DNA of 64,000 nucleotides, taken from contig NZ_VWRQ01000001.1 of the NCBI RefSeq assembly GCF_008635795.1, forward strand, positions 372,001-436,000. The letters are read 5' to 3'. Made by a program: the position numbers and the translations under genes. The stretch comes from Paenibacillus tepidiphilus. Its GTDB lineage: Bacteria; Bacillota; Bacilli; Paenibacillales; Paenibacillaceae. The notes under the pieces are model-generated. The model was given only the letters and a program-made list of their open reading frames with translations, searched no databases and was not told the DNA's origin. This document shows, in pieces, positions 44,722-54,614 of this stretch (the stretch's first letter is position 1; the number at the start of each line of letters is the position of its first letter).

Positions 44722-46962
44722 TTGCAGATACCTGGCGCAAACGGGCGATCTGGCCGGAGGAAGCGGACAGAGGGCTCCGTATCCATTTTTCTGATCTCGG
44801 CACTGGCCTTTATCTTCCTGTTTACTGCTGTGCTGATCGATTACGCGCGGATTGCCGCCGCGAACGTACAGGAGGAACGCCTTGCCAGAGCAGCCGTGCG
44901 CTCAGTAATGTCTTCTTTTGACAATGAGCTGTATAGCCGCTACGGATTGTTTACCTTTGGTGCAGATAACGGAGATGAACTGCTGGCAGAGGTGCTGAAC
45001 GGGAATCTCTATGAAAGCGGACGGGGGGATGGCTTTAATCTGCTGCCGGTCAAACTGGATTCCTCCGCGCTGGCCTTTAGCCGGCCCATAGGTACATATG
45101 CTGTTTTTCGCAGGGGGATTATGGAGGAAATGAAATATAAGGCTCCCGTAGATTTTGCGCTTGAGCTGGCCCGGAAGTTCAAACCGCTCGGGGAGGCGAT
45201 GGGAGAAGCGTCCCGCGCTACCCAAGTACTGGTCAAGCTCCAGCCTCTATACGATGAGCGCGAAGCGGCACTGGATGAAATGGTCGAGCGCCGGAAGCAG
45301 GCGGCGGAGAGCGGGAGGGCGCTGCAAGCGCTGATTATGAGCCCTCCCGCGGGTGACATCGGGAGCCGCCCGGTAGGAAGCATCTCGAGCGCTGCCGATA
45401 TTGTCGCCATGCACAGCGACTATGCAAGCAAATATTATTCCGATTTATACCGGAAGCCGGATACCCCAAGCCAATACTGGGAAGCGATTAATCTGTATGT
45501 AAACCAAACGGCTGCCGTATTGGGGCAAATTCCCGGGTTATCCGCTGCTTTTGAGGCAGAACACGAACGTCTGCTGGCCGAGGCGACAGCGGCGTACAAG
45601 CGGGCGGTAGAACTGAATCAGCAAATGACAATGCTTCTGGAGCAATCCAGGAACAGCGCGGCAGCGGGGACGGTGAATTCCGGACAGAGCTGGGACATTC
45701 CTGGGAACACAGGGGAAATCAGTGCCGACCCGATTCGCCAAATCCGCGGGCAGGAGGATCAGCTGATCCTGACAGCGGCTGAGCTTAATAATATCCACAG
45801 CTATTTATCCGCTCAGTCCGCCAAGAGGCTCTCGATTAGTCCGGCGTTGGCGGCTTTGCCGCAGGCGCTCTCGGGTGCGGCAAGCGTAAATGCCGACCTG
45901 TCCTTGATGTATCAAGCTGTGCTGCAGGCCTCCAATTCTCTGGGCAGTTATATCACAGCGTATGGGAATGGAGGGACGGTGATTACACCGGAAGCAGACC
46001 AGATCGCGTCCCGGCGGACTGCCGACGCCCAGCGCAAACAATCGGAGCAGCAGGCCAAGGCCAAGCTCGGTGATGCGGCGCAGCTGCTGAACCGGATTCG
46101 GGCGCTGGGAGATTCTGCAGGGCAGGCGATGAAACGCTTCGGCACCCTGAATCAGTATTATCAGGAGATCGTGGCCTTAAATGAAGAAACGGGCAGCTCA
46201 GGGGGAGCGGGGAATGAGGTTTCGCCTGACCCTTACGCGATGGGGAGCTCTTCCATGGATAAAGCAGACGGGCTGTACAGTGCCATCGGCAGCATTATGG
46301 AGGGAGCCAGGGACAGATTATATCAAGGCGAGTATGCCGCCCTGTATTTCCCGCACTTGGATATCTCGAAGCTTACCTTGATAACCTCTGGAGCCCCGCC
46401 TGTGTCTTCAGGCGAAGGGCTTGTGCAGCAGCTTGACCCGCACGCCCAGGAGCTGGAGTACATTCTGTACGGGTTTCATAATCCGGCGGGTAATGTGGCG
46501 GCTGCATTCGGCGAGATTTTTGCGCTGCGGCTGGCTATCCGGACTATGGAGGGCTTTGTGGAGAATGCGAAGCTGGGCAATCCTTTGGCTATATTGGCGG
46601 CGGCGCTGCTGTACGGTGCACAGCAGGCCCTGCAGGATATGGCGCTGCTCTGCAAGAACGGTGAGATTCCGCTCAGCAAATATGTGCAGACTGAACTGGG
46701 CTACCGGGATTACCTGCGGCTGTTCATGGTTCTGCACGGCGGAGGGGAAGCCGAACTGGCCCGGATGCTTGCGCTGGTCCGGTTGAATACAGGCCTCAAT
46801 CCCGCAAGCAAGTATACTTATGCTTCTGTGAAGATTGTTATGGGATTGCGGCTATGGTTCTTACCGGGTGTCGTGCAGATGGTGAACGCCGGCGTAGGAC
46901 TACCCGGCAATGTGCGGGATAAGGTCTATTACAAGGAAGTACGGGCGGATTATGCTTATTAG
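44722..46962 (+). CDS. TadG-like / DUF5702-type large membrane-anchored protein (locus A)
   Basis: About 746 residues when started at TTG 44722, behind AAGGAGG; ATG 44683 is in frame but has a poor site. After RTEGSVSIFLISALAFIFLFTAVLIDYARI comes a long extracytoplasmic part, helical and Ala/Gln-rich in the middle (residues about 250-480). The anchor resembles TadE/TadG proteins but lacks Glu at +5 (G/SVSIF), so cleavage is doubtful. Similar large proteins occur in Firmicute Tad loci. Confidence 0.78.
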   Translation: MQIPGANGRSGRRKRTEGSVSIFLISALAFIFLFTAVLIDYARIAAANVQEERLARAAVRSVMSSFDNELYSRYGLFTFGADNGDELLAEVLNGNLYESGRGDGFNLLPVKLDSSALAFSRPIGTYAVFRRGIMEEMKYKAPVDFALELARKFKPLGEAMGEASRATQVLVKLQPLYDEREAALDEMVERRKQAAESGRALQALIMSPPAGDIGSRPVGSISSAADIVAMHSDYASKYYSDLYRKPDTPSQYWEAINLYVNQTAAVLGQIPGLSAAFEAEHERLLAEATAAYKRAVELNQQMTMLLEQSRNSAAAGTVNSGQSWDIPGNTGEISADPIRQIRGQEDQLILTAAELNNIHSYLSAQSAKRLSISPALAALPQALSGAASVNADLSLMYQAVLQASNSLGSYITAYGNGGTVITPEADQIASRRTADAQRKQSEQQAKAKLGDAAQLLNRIRALGDSAGQAMKRFGTLNQYYQEIVALNEETGSSGGAGNEVSPDPYAMGSSSMDKADGLYSAIGSIMEGARDRLYQGEYAALYFPHLDISKLTLITSGAPPVSSGEGLVQQLDPHAQELEYILYGFHNPAGNVAAAFGEIFALRLAIRTMEGFVENAKLGNPLAILAAALLYGAQQALQDMALLCKNGEIPLSKYVQTELGYRDYLRLFMVLHGGGEAELARMLALVRLNTGLNPASKYTYASVKIVMGLRLWFLPGVVQMVNAGVGLPGNVRDKVYYKEVRADYAY

Positions 46963-46975
46963 AGAGGTGAGGCCG

Positions 46976-48004
46976 ATGGGGTGGCGGCAGGAAAAGCGCT
47001 GCAGCAGAAGTGAGGGGAGTATGGTAGTTGAGGCGGCAATGGTGCTGCCCGTCTTTCTGCTGTTCGTGCTGTTCCTGATCTTTATTATACAGATGACCCT
47101 GTACTCTACCGCGCTGCAGAGCACCGCTTCCGACACGGTAAAGACGATCGCGGCCCACATGTATCCCGCTGCCCTGGCGATGGAGAGCCATGAAGCCAAG
47201 AATGCCGGTACCGGGGGAGCTGGCGCAGGAGCTGCCGGCAGTTCGGGGAATACAGGGGAGCCTTCAGCCGGCCCTTATAGTATCCCCCGCCTGTCTTTGG
47301 AGCAATGGAGCGCCGGTTTTGCCGATACTTTGCCGAGCCCCTTGGACAAGTGGGTCGATGCGGCTGTCCGGCGGGGTGAGGCTCCGCTGCAGCAGCTGCA
47401 GGCAGAGGCTTCGGAGTCCGCGCTTGATCTGGCCGTCAAGCCTTTATTGAAGCCGTATCTTTCTTCGGATTGGCTGGATTATGAGCGCATCCACGTCTCC
47501 AATGTGACCCTTCCCAATTTGAAGGGAGAAGGCGAAGCCGCCCCATATTTCGGGCTGGTCGTCAGCTATACGCTGCCGATGAAGGTGCCCTTTTTAAATC
47601 AAAAAATTGTGCTGGAGGCAAGCGCCACAGAGCGTGTGTGGATCGGCGATACCGGCAGTACGAAGAGCGGTAGCGCAGGCGGGGAGGCGACGCCTCAAAG
47701 CTCCATAGTCGTTCTGGAAAAGCCTGACCCGGGTATAGCTAACCGTCAAGGCAGGATCAGGGTGAAGGTTCCGCCGAATGCGCGGGCCAACCTGTCCATT
47801 TTTTATAAAAGCGGGCAAAGCACAGCTAAATATCTGGGGTGGAAGCAAGCGGATGATCAAGGGTATATCGAATGGGATTGGAAGATAGGTGTGAATACGA
47901 CGCCGGGCTCATGGCCGTTTGTGGTGCAATTGGAGGACGGGACGACTTTAGAAGCGGTCTTTACGGTAGTGAAGCAGGGCAAGGAAAAGGAGAAGCTGGT
48001 ATGA
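46976..48004 (+). CDS. TadE-like protein, second copy (locus A)
   Basis: A 342-residue protein starting at ATG 46976 behind GAGAGGTGAGGCCG. The N-terminus RSEGSMVVEAAMVLPVFLLFVLFLIF has a G/SMVVE prepilin site. The mature region has a Gly/Ala linker (near residues 70-90) and a C-terminal strand-rich domain. The stop overlaps the peptidase gene. Confidence 0.82.
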   Translation: MGWRQEKRCSRSEGSMVVEAAMVLPVFLLFVLFLIFIIQMTLYSTALQSTASDTVKTIAAHMYPAALAMESHEAKNAGTGGAGAGAAGSSGNTGEPSAGPYSIPRLSLEQWSAGFADTLPSPLDKWVDAAVRRGEAPLQQLQAEASESALDLAVKPLLKPYLSSDWLDYERIHVSNVTLPNLKGEGEAAPYFGLVVSYTLPMKVPFLNQKIVLEASATERVWIGDTGSTKSGSAGGEATPQSSIVVLEKPDPGIANRQGRIRVKVPPNARANLSIFYKSGQSTAKYLGWKQADDQGYIEWDWKIGVNTTPGSWPFVVQLEDGTTLEAVFTVVKQGKEKEKLV

Positions 48005-48510
48005 CACAATGGTTGTTCTGGGGGGCTATGCCGTTTCTGGCGGCAGCATTCGTAACGGATCTAAGACATATGCGGATACCGAACGCCTTGTCATTGGCTA
48101 TGCTGGGTACCGGGCTGTTATTTCAGATACTGTTTGCGGGCTGGCATGGATTTTTGTTTGCGGCATACGGTACGGGGACCGGGTTTCTGGTGCTGTTGAT
48201 TTTATATCTGATGAGGGCTGTAGGGGCCGGCGATGTGAAGCTCTTTGCGGCAATCGGGTCATGGATCGGGGCGCTCTCCACCCTGCAGCTGCTGATGTAT
48301 TCCGTCTTTATTGGTGCGCTCATTGGCTGGGTCATTGTGCTCGTCAGACGGGAAACGGGTAAGCGGCTTCGCGGCATGCTGGGCAGAGGCGCATGTCTTC
48401 TGCTTCACGGCGGGCAAGGACAGCTTGCCGCAGGAAGCGGAGACATGCTGAAGTTTCCTTTTATGCTGGCGGTGATTCCCGCGTACATCTGTACCTATAT
48501 TTATATATAG
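48001..48510 (+). CDS. tadV: TadV/CpaA-type prepilin peptidase (locus A)
   Basis: A 169-residue polytopic aspartic peptidase starting at ATG 48001 (ATGA overlap). Catalytic Asp residues sit in FVTDLRHMRIPNAL (first) and AVGAGDVKLFAAIG (second, GxGDxK motif). It should cleave the G/xxxxE prepilins encoded just upstream. The longer upstream frame is rejected. No second peptidase is visible in locus B. Confidence 0.92.
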   Translation: MTQWLFWGAMPFLAAAFVTDLRHMRIPNALSLAMLGTGLLFQILFAGWHGFLFAAYGTGTGFLVLLILYLMRAVGAGDVKLFAAIGSWIGALSTLQLLMYSVFIGALIGWVIVLVRRETGKRLRGMLGRGACLLLHGGQGQLAAGSGDMLKFPFMLAVIPAYICTYIYI

Positions 48511-48529
48511 CTGGGGGGAGGTAGGAGAC

Positions 48530-50254
48530 ATGTTTGGCCTTAGCTGTGATTTTATTCAGCAGGATGGTATAACGATGCTGCTCGGCCGGCAAGACGGATT
48601 GTCCGGCGGGGAGATTAATCCGGTGCAAGCCCGTATGCTGATGAACAGTGATATCCCGCATCATCTGCGGCTGCAGCTGCGTGAAATGGATCTGCAGATC
48701 ACGCTGGCATATGCTGTAGGCCGCCGCAGGATGCTCAGCCACCTGCTCGTAGGCGAGAAATTCAGCATGATGGATTTTTTCGGTTTACTGCTGCAAATTG
48801 CCGGAGCCATGGAGGAAGGACGGCTGTACATGCTGCGCCCGGAGCAGTATGCGTTGCATGAGGATTACATTTTTGTGGATGGACCGCTGAAAGGCGGCAA
48901 GATCTATCTCACTTGCCTTCCTCTGCAGCCCGGAAATGATGTTCCGGTTGCCGGAGAGCGGCTTAAGGCTTTGATGATGGTTCTGCTGCCTGCTGTAACA
49001 GAGCTTGCCGGAAGCGGTGTGCAGAAATTGCTGCATTACTGTGCGGCCGAAGATTTTACACCCTCCGGACTGAAGCGACTGCTCTCGGAATTGCTGACCG
49101 GTGAAGATCTTCTGCAGCCGACCCGTGATACGCCGCCCCAGGATGCTGGAATAGCACGGCCTTATACGAAATATGAGGCAGAGGCGGGAAGAGACTCCCG
49201 GCAAACAATTGAGGGCTCATTCCGTGTCCGGGAGGCTGCCGCCCTCCGCCAGCCGCAGCATTCGCAGCAGCCTTCATCCGAATTTCAGACTCAGAGCCCG
49301 CAGATCCGGGGGGAGGAAGAACGTTACCCTAAGCTTCGAATGAAAGCTGAACCGCCTGGGACTGACCGGCCGCTTCCCCAAATGCCCGAAGAGCCGGTTC
49401 AATTATCCGCATACAGGACTTATGTAGTGCTGGGAAGTATTTTATTGGGTGCTCTGGCATGGAAGCTGCTCTATATCAGTCATCCAACCACGCTTCTGTT
49501 GGGAATTTGTACCCTGGTAACATTGCTGCTGGCAGCAATAAGCTGGCTGGTATGGAGCGGGAAAATTACAGTCGGAGGAGAAATTCCCGGACCAGCCGGA
49601 ACGGAAGATGAAGAAGCTGGAGTGCCGGCGGGATGGGGGACAGGGGTGGGAAACGGGATGGGTCTGAGGCGGGAGCCGGAGCTGGTGTGGGATTTTGGCC
49701 GTGATTTGGCAGCAGCAGGCATCGGTACGCTTCCTGCTTCGGTTCCTGCTTCGGTGCCTGCCAAGCCGGAACCGGAACTGCAGCAGCCGGCCTTCAAGAA
49801 CTATAGGCTAAGCACATATGAGCCGGCCGGCAGCAACCCGGAGCAAGGGAGCCTGGTGTCTGAGCCGCCTCCTGCCGCTGATACAGTCCTGCTGTCACAT
49901 ACAGACGCTGCCGGCGGTGACCGGGAGGCGAAGCGGGGTTCACGGGCGGCGCCTTATCTCGAGCGGATTCAAGAGGATGGACAAGGCGCGGTAGAGACAA
50001 TTGAGCTGAACCGCAGCAGCTTTATTATCGGGCGGTCCTCGGAGGTTGCCCAATATGTCGAGAAATCCGAAGGAGCTTCCAGAGTGCATGCTGAAATATC
50101 CCGCGGCCCGGCGGGTTATGTGCTGAAGGATCTGGATTCTCGCAACGGTACGCTCTATCAGGGGGAAGCGATGGTTCCGTATAAAGAGTACCCTTTATCA
50201 GACGGAACGGTCTTCAGCATAGTCAAAGGCCGTTACACCTTTCGTTTGGCGTAA
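48530..50254 (+). CDS. FHA-domain membrane protein of Tad locus A
   Basis: A 574-residue protein behind GGGGGGAGGTAGGAGAC. An N-terminal globular domain of about 190 residues (MFGLSCDFIQQDGITML opening, as in DUF6382 proteins), a long Pro/Gln/Glu-rich linker, two membrane helices (near residues 300-345), a second disordered linker, and a C-terminal FHA domain (FIIGRSSEVAQYVEKSEGASRVHAEIS, then DLDSRNGTLYQ). FHA binds phosphothreonine, so a Ser/Thr kinase may regulate pilus assembly through it. Confidence 0.84.
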   Translation: MFGLSCDFIQQDGITMLLGRQDGLSGGEINPVQARMLMNSDIPHHLRLQLREMDLQITLAYAVGRRRMLSHLLVGEKFSMMDFFGLLLQIAGAMEEGRLYMLRPEQYALHEDYIFVDGPLKGGKIYLTCLPLQPGNDVPVAGERLKALMMVLLPAVTELAGSGVQKLLHYCAAEDFTPSGLKRLLSELLTGEDLLQPTRDTPPQDAGIARPYTKYEAEAGRDSRQTIEGSFRVREAAALRQPQHSQQPSSEFQTQSPQIRGEEERYPKLRMKAEPPGTDRPLPQMPEEPVQLSAYRTYVVLGSILLGALAWKLLYISHPTTLLLGICTLVTLLLAAISWLVWSGKITVGGEIPGPAGTEDEEAGVPAGWGTGVGNGMGLRREPELVWDFGRDLAAAGIGTLPASVPASVPAKPEPELQQPAFKNYRLSTYEPAGSNPEQGSLVSEPPPAADTVLLSHTDAAGGDREAKRGSRAAPYLERIQEDGQGAVETIELNRSSFIIGRSSEVAQYVEKSEGASRVHAEISRGPAGYVLKDLDSRNGTLYQGEAMVPYKEYPLSDGTVFSIVKGRYTFRLA

Positions 50255-50267
50255 GCGGACTTTGAAA

Positions 50268-51170
50268 TTATTCCGCTTTGAGCTGCTCCAGCGCGGAATG
50301 CAAAGTGGCATAAGTGAAGGTGAACCCGTGTTCCAGTGCTTTGGCCGGGATGACCCGCTGTCCCAGCAGCAGAATTTCCGACATTTCACCCAGGAGCGTT
50401 TTCAGCGCTACTGCGGGGAGTGTAAACCAGTGAGGCCGGTGGAAGACGCTGCCGATCGTTCTTCCGAAATCGTCGTTTCGCACAGGATGGGGGGCTGTAG
50501 CATTGACGGGGCCTTCGATCAGCGGATTGTGGACACAGTGATCGATCAGTCTGACCATATCGCGGATATGGATCCACGACAGCCATTGCTTGCCGCTGCC
50601 CATTCTGCCGCCGACCCCCAGCATATAGGGCAGCTTCAACTTGGGAAAGGCACCGCTGCCGTTGCCCAGCACGATACCGGTCCGCAGCTTGACCAGCCGG
50701 ATATCCCGGTAAGCTTCGTCGGCGCTTGCTTCCCAAGCCTGAACTACTTGCGACGGAAAATCGCTCACGGTTGAGGGTGAGGCTTCATCGAAGACGGCTT
50801 CGAGGGAAGTGCCGTAAATGGCGACAGCAGAGGCTTGTACGATTACCGCCGGCTTGTGCTCCAGCGCGCTGAGTGCCTTCGCGGCACGGCCGACGGTTTG
50901 CAGCCGGGAGGAGAGGATCGCCTGTTTGCCACCTGGGCTCCAGCGCTGGCTGAGCGAAGCCCCGGCCAGGTTAACCAATGCGTCTGCGCCTTCAATAAGC
51001 GCGGGCTGGGCGTCCAGGTCATCCCAGGAATAATAGCTCAGACCCATGCGCTCAGATGTATGACTGGGCTTGCGGCGTCCGACTACAATAATTTGATGGC
51101 CGGCAGCCAGCCAATATTCAGTCAGCTCGCGCCCGATGAAGCCGCTGCCTCCGAAGATCACGTATCTCAT
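50268..51170 (-). CDS. TIGR01777 family NAD-dependent epimerase/nucleotide sugar-like protein
   Basis: A 300-residue SDR-type protein (YfhF/YfcH group). The Rossmann motif is FGGSGFIGRELTEYWL at the N-terminus; DALVNLAGASLSQRW and the C-terminal DUF1731 segment (ALKTLLGEMSEILLLGQRVIPAKALEHGF) are diagnostic. Converges with the FHA gene. Substrate unknown. Confidence 0.92.
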   Translation of the reverse strand: MRYVIFGGSGFIGRELTEYWLAAGHQIIVVGRRKPSHTSERMGLSYYSWDDLDAQPALIEGADALVNLAGASLSQRWSPGGKQAILSSRLQTVGRAAKALSALEHKPAVIVQASAVAIYGTSLEAVFDEASPSTVSDFPSQVVQAWEASADEAYRDIRLVKLRTGIVLGNGSGAFPKLKLPYMLGVGGRMGSGKQWLSWIHIRDMVRLIDHCVHNPLIEGPVNATAPHPVRNDDFGRTIGSVFHRPHWFTLPAVALKTLLGEMSEILLLGQRVIPAKALEHGFTFTYATLHSALEQLKAE

Positions 51171-51382
51171 ACCGTCGTGCTCCTTTCCTGATTCAATGTG
51201 TTGGACTGGACATATCCGAACCGGTCAATGACGATAATCATATGCACTCTATAATCTTTAAAGTATAACCGCTTTTCCATTCTTTTGCGAAGCGGAGGAC
51301 TGGCGTTAGGGGCTTGCCTAGATTTCTTCTCCCGATCACGGTAGAATAAGGGTTAATTCGTGAAGGAAAGAGGGATAAAGGC

Positions 51383-52510
51383 ATGCTGAAAATAGGTTCA
51401 CATGTGTCCTGCGCGGACAAGGGTCTGCTGAGCGCAGCCAATGAGGCCAATGAATATGGTTCCAGTTCGTTTATGATATATACGGGTGCGCCCCAGAATA
51501 CGCGGCGCAAGCCGATTGAGGCCATGTTCCCCGATGAAGGCAAGGCGACGATGAAAGCAAATGGGGTAGAAGAGATTGTGGTTCACGCCCCCTACATCAT
51601 CAACCTGGGCTCCTACAAGAATCATACCTATCAGCTGGCGGTTGACTTTCTCCAGGAGGAAATCCGCCGGACGCATGCGCTGGACGTGAAGCATATTGTG
51701 CTCCATCCGGGAGCGTATACCGACAAGGATGCCGAATACGGTGTCCAGCGGATTGCCGACGGGCTTAACGAAGTGCTCGGAGGGACGAATGAGACGGAAG
51801 TACACATCGCCCTGGAGACCATGGCCGGCAAGGGTACCGAAATCGGGCGCAACTTTGAGGAAATTGCCTCAATCATTGATAAAGTCGTACATAATGAGCG
51901 GCTGTCGATTTGCCTGGACACCTGCCATATCCACGATGCCGGGTACGATATTGTTGGCGATTTGGATGGCGTTCTGCGCAAGTTTGATGAGATTATCGGT
52001 CTTAAACGGCTGGGTGTAGTCCATATCAATGACAGCAAGAACCCTTGCGGGGCGGGCAAAGACCGGCATACGCCAATCGGCACCGGCTGGATCGGCTATG
52101 AGACGATCAGCAAGGTTGTTCATCACGAGCTGCTGCAAGGCCTGCCTTTTATTCTGGAAACTCCGTGGATCGGTAAGGATGCCAAGACGGTGCGTCCGAT
52201 GTACGAAGTGGAGATTGCCCTGCTGCGCGGCAGTGTAGCCGAACGTTTTGGCCCGAAATTCCTGGAGGATGTGGAAGCCCTGCACAGCTTCTTTGCCAAA
52301 CAGGAGATTGAAGGCCGTCAGTATGTGCTTGATGTATGGCAGCTGCTCAAGAACGATGCCAAGGCCAAGAAGGCAGATCCACGCGAGCCGCTGGAACGGC
52401 TCTATGACAATGTGGCAGCCGCGGGCCTCTTCCCGGAACTGAGCGAGGAAGCCTTGAACCAACGGCTGATCGCCTATTTGTCCGGCAAGCAGCTGCTGGT
52501 TAACGCTTAA
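51383..52510 (+). CDS. nfo: Endonuclease IV (apurinic/apyrimidinic endonuclease) with C-terminal extension
   Basis: A 375-residue protein; the first 285 residues are a full AP endonuclease IV TIM barrel with zinc-site blocks [52 protein letters not shown] and LETPWIG. It cuts at abasic sites in base excision repair. Usual members end near residue 280-300; here about 90 helical residues follow ([18 protein letters not shown] onwards), function unknown. Confidence 0.94.
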   Translation: MLKIGSHVSCADKGLLSAANEANEYGSSSFMIYTGAPQNTRRKPIEAMFPDEGKATMKANGVEEIVVHAPYIINLGSYKNHTYQLAVDFLQEEIRRTHALDVKHIVLHPGAYTDKDAEYGVQRIADGLNEVLGGTNETEVHIALETMAGKGTEIGRNFEEIASIIDKVVHNERLSICLDTCHIHDAGYDIVGDLDGVLRKFDEIIGLKRLGVVHINDSKNPCGAGKDRHTPIGTGWIGYETISKVVHHELLQGLPFILETPWIGKDAKTVRPMYEVEIALLRGSVAERFGPKFLEDVEALHSFFAKQEIEGRQYVLDVWQLLKNDAKAKKADPREPLERLYDNVAAAGLFPELSEEALNQRLIAYLSGKQLLVNA

Positions 52511-52557
52511 GAATACATCAAGCAATGCGCAAGCAGATGAGAGGATGGACAGCACCT

Positions 52558-53454
52558 ATGGAATTGCATGTGAAGAGAGATCATTCAACAAGCGGACAAC
52601 ACCCCAACCGGGCGCGGATGCTCATATCCTGTCCCGATGGACCGGGAATCGTTGCGGCCGTATCGGATTTTTTGTTCCAGAACGGCGCCAATATCGTACA
52701 GTCGGACCAGTATACCATTGATCCCGACGGCGGGATGTTCTTTATGAGAGTCGAGTTTGATCTTCCGGATCTGGCCCGGCGGCTGGAAGAATTGCGTAAA
52801 GTCTTCGAAGGGGTAGCGCTGCGCTTCAAGATGGATTGGCAAATCTTCAATGTCAGCCATAAGAAACGGCTGGCGATCTTCGTATCCAAGGAAGACCATT
52901 GTCTCGTTGAGCTGCTCTGGCAATGGCAGGCCGGCGATCTGGATGCCGATATTGCCATGGTCGTGAGCAACCACACGGATATGCAGACCTATGTGGAGTC
53001 TTTTGGCATACCGTTCCATCATATTCCGGTTACGGCGGAGACGAAGAAGGAAGCGGAAGGGCGGCAGCTTGCGGTCATCGGAAACGATATAGACGTTATT
53101 ATCCTGGCCCGGTATATGCAGATTATCTCCCCTTCGTTCATTGAGCATTACCGCCACCGGATTATCAATATCCACCATTCGTTCCTTCCGGCGTTTGTCG
53201 GCGGCAAGCCTTATGCCCAGGCCTATCAGCGCGGAGTCAAGATCATCGGTGCGACCGCCCATTATGTGACCGAAGAACTCGACGGCGGTCCGATTATCGA
53301 ACAGGACGTCCAGCGGGTCAGTCATAGCGACGACGTAAACGAGCTCAAGCGCATCGGGCGCACCATAGAGCGGGTCGTGCTTGCCCGTGCCGTCAAATGG
53401 CATATCGAGGACCGGATTCTCGTCCATCACAACAAGACCGTAGTATTCAATTAA
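52558..53454 (+). CDS. purU: Formyltetrahydrofolate deformylase
   Basis: About 298 residues from ATG 52558 (ATG 52525 also in frame). An N-terminal ACT domain (RARMLISCPDGPGIVAAVSDFLFQNGANIVQSDQYT) and a formyltransferase-like domain with INIHHSFLPAFVGGKPYAQAYQRGVKIIGATAHYVTEELDGGPII. It hydrolyses 10-formyl-THF to formate and THF, balancing one-carbon pools. Confidence 0.95.
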   Translation: MELHVKRDHSTSGQHPNRARMLISCPDGPGIVAAVSDFLFQNGANIVQSDQYTIDPDGGMFFMRVEFDLPDLARRLEELRKVFEGVALRFKMDWQIFNVSHKKRLAIFVSKEDHCLVELLWQWQAGDLDADIAMVVSNHTDMQTYVESFGIPFHHIPVTAETKKEAEGRQLAVIGNDIDVIILARYMQIISPSFIEHYRHRIINIHHSFLPAFVGGKPYAQAYQRGVKIIGATAHYVTEELDGGPIIEQDVQRVSHSDDVNELKRIGRTIERVVLARAVKWHIEDRILVHHNKTVVFN

Positions 53455-53459
53455 CTTCT

Positions 53460-53649
53460 CACCGGTGAAAGCCCGCCTTTGCAGCCGTGTCTGACTTTGT
53501 GCGGCGGCTTTCACCGACCTTCTTCTTCAGCCGGAGTCGCTTGGGCTCCGCAGTTCCCTCAGGGTTATTTTTGCCTCCCCTATAACTCATAACTTCTCCT
53601 ATCAGGTAAAAAAAGCATTTTTACCGGCATTTTGGCGACGTAGGCCAAA
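53460..53649 (+). promoter_or_regulatory. Structured region upstream of Tad-like locus B
   Basis: The 239-bp gap between purU and locus B has a large hairpin, CGGTGAAAGCC / GGCTTTCACCG (within 53465-53517), probably a purU terminator without a strong T run. It also has two small hairpins just before the first gene: GGTAAAAA / TTTTTACC (53605-53625) and TTTGGC / GCCAAA (53631-53649). The latter could be a 5' UTR element of locus B. No clear -35/-10 was found. Confidence 0.4.
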
Positions 53650-53693
53650 GTGTGTTTTGTCATGCACAGAAAAGAACGAAAGAAGGGATAAGC

Positions 53694-54587
53694 TTGGCTT
53701 CGCAGCGCGGAACAGTTCTTAAACGCAACTATTTCTTTGCTTTTCTTATCCTGCTGATCGGCTTCGGGGGCCTGCTGGGATATGATCTCTATTTCAAGCC
53801 GTATATCCTGTCGCAAACAGTGGTCAAGGTGAAGGCTGGAGCCGGCGGTTATCTGCCGCGGAATTATGTGCTTCAGCCGGGGGACCTGTACCTGGATTCG
53901 GTGCAGACCAAGGATGTCCCCTCAGATGCCGTAACTGAGCTTTCCCGGGCCGAGTATAAGATGACCAATACCGATTTGACGGACGGCAGCATTCTTACGG
54001 GGGCCTTGGTGGATGTTAGCGATCTGGCCCCGCGGCAGGATGAAGGTATCTTTCCGATTCCCCAGGAAGCGATATATGCCATCAACGGCTCCCTCCGCAG
54101 TAAGGACAGGGTGGATATTTATCTCGTGGAAGGGGAATCACGTGATAACCATGCAGCCGGGTACAGCACTGTCGCCGCATCAGGGATGGGGCTGGACGGC
54201 AAAGGCGGTGCGCCGGGTATTGCGGCGACAAGCTCAGCACCCCTTAGTCCAGATCCAGCAGGTTCCGACGTGGCGCCTGGCCTGAACGGTTCACAAGCGG
54301 CAGGTCCAGCTGCATCAAACCCGGCAGTGATCAGTCCTGCTGGAACAGAGACTGTGCCGCCGGAGGATTCCCGGTCCAATCTGTTTCTGAGCGGGGTCAC
54401 GGTGAATTATGTACGCTCGGAAGACAACAACGATGTGCTCGACAGTGAGAACGGGAACAACAACAACCGGATTACTTCAACCGGTAAAGTCGCCGCCCCG
54501 GAGCTTAAGCTAAAGAAAAGCGAAGGGGAGCAGTTGGGCCAATACCTGGAGCAAGGAATGAAGCTGTGGATAGTACGTGTGCAATAA
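53694..54587 (+). CDS. CpaB/SAF-domain-like protein (locus B)
   Basis: A 297-residue protein best started at TTG 53694 behind AGAAGGGATAAGC. One N-terminal membrane segment (NYFFAFLILLIGFGGLLGYDLYF), a SAF-like domain (YLPRNYVLQPGDLYLDSVQTKDVPSDAV, then DLTDGSILTGALVDVSDL), then an Ala/Gly/Pro/Ser linker (about 155-235) and a C-terminal strand-rich end. CpaB/RcpC proteins assist Tad pilus assembly; locus A has none, so this one could serve either locus. Confidence 0.75.
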   Translation: MASQRGTVLKRNYFFAFLILLIGFGGLLGYDLYFKPYILSQTVVKVKAGAGGYLPRNYVLQPGDLYLDSVQTKDVPSDAVTELSRAEYKMTNTDLTDGSILTGALVDVSDLAPRQDEGIFPIPQEAIYAINGSLRSKDRVDIYLVEGESRDNHAAGYSTVAASGMGLDGKGGAPGIAATSSAPLSPDPAGSDVAPGLNGSQAAGPAASNPAVISPAGTETVPPEDSRSNLFLSGVTVNYVRSEDNNDVLDSENGNNNNRITSTGKVAAPELKLKKSEGEQLGQYLEQGMKLWIVRVQ

Positions 54588-54614
54588 CAGGATTATGGAA
54601 GGAGGATGACCAAC

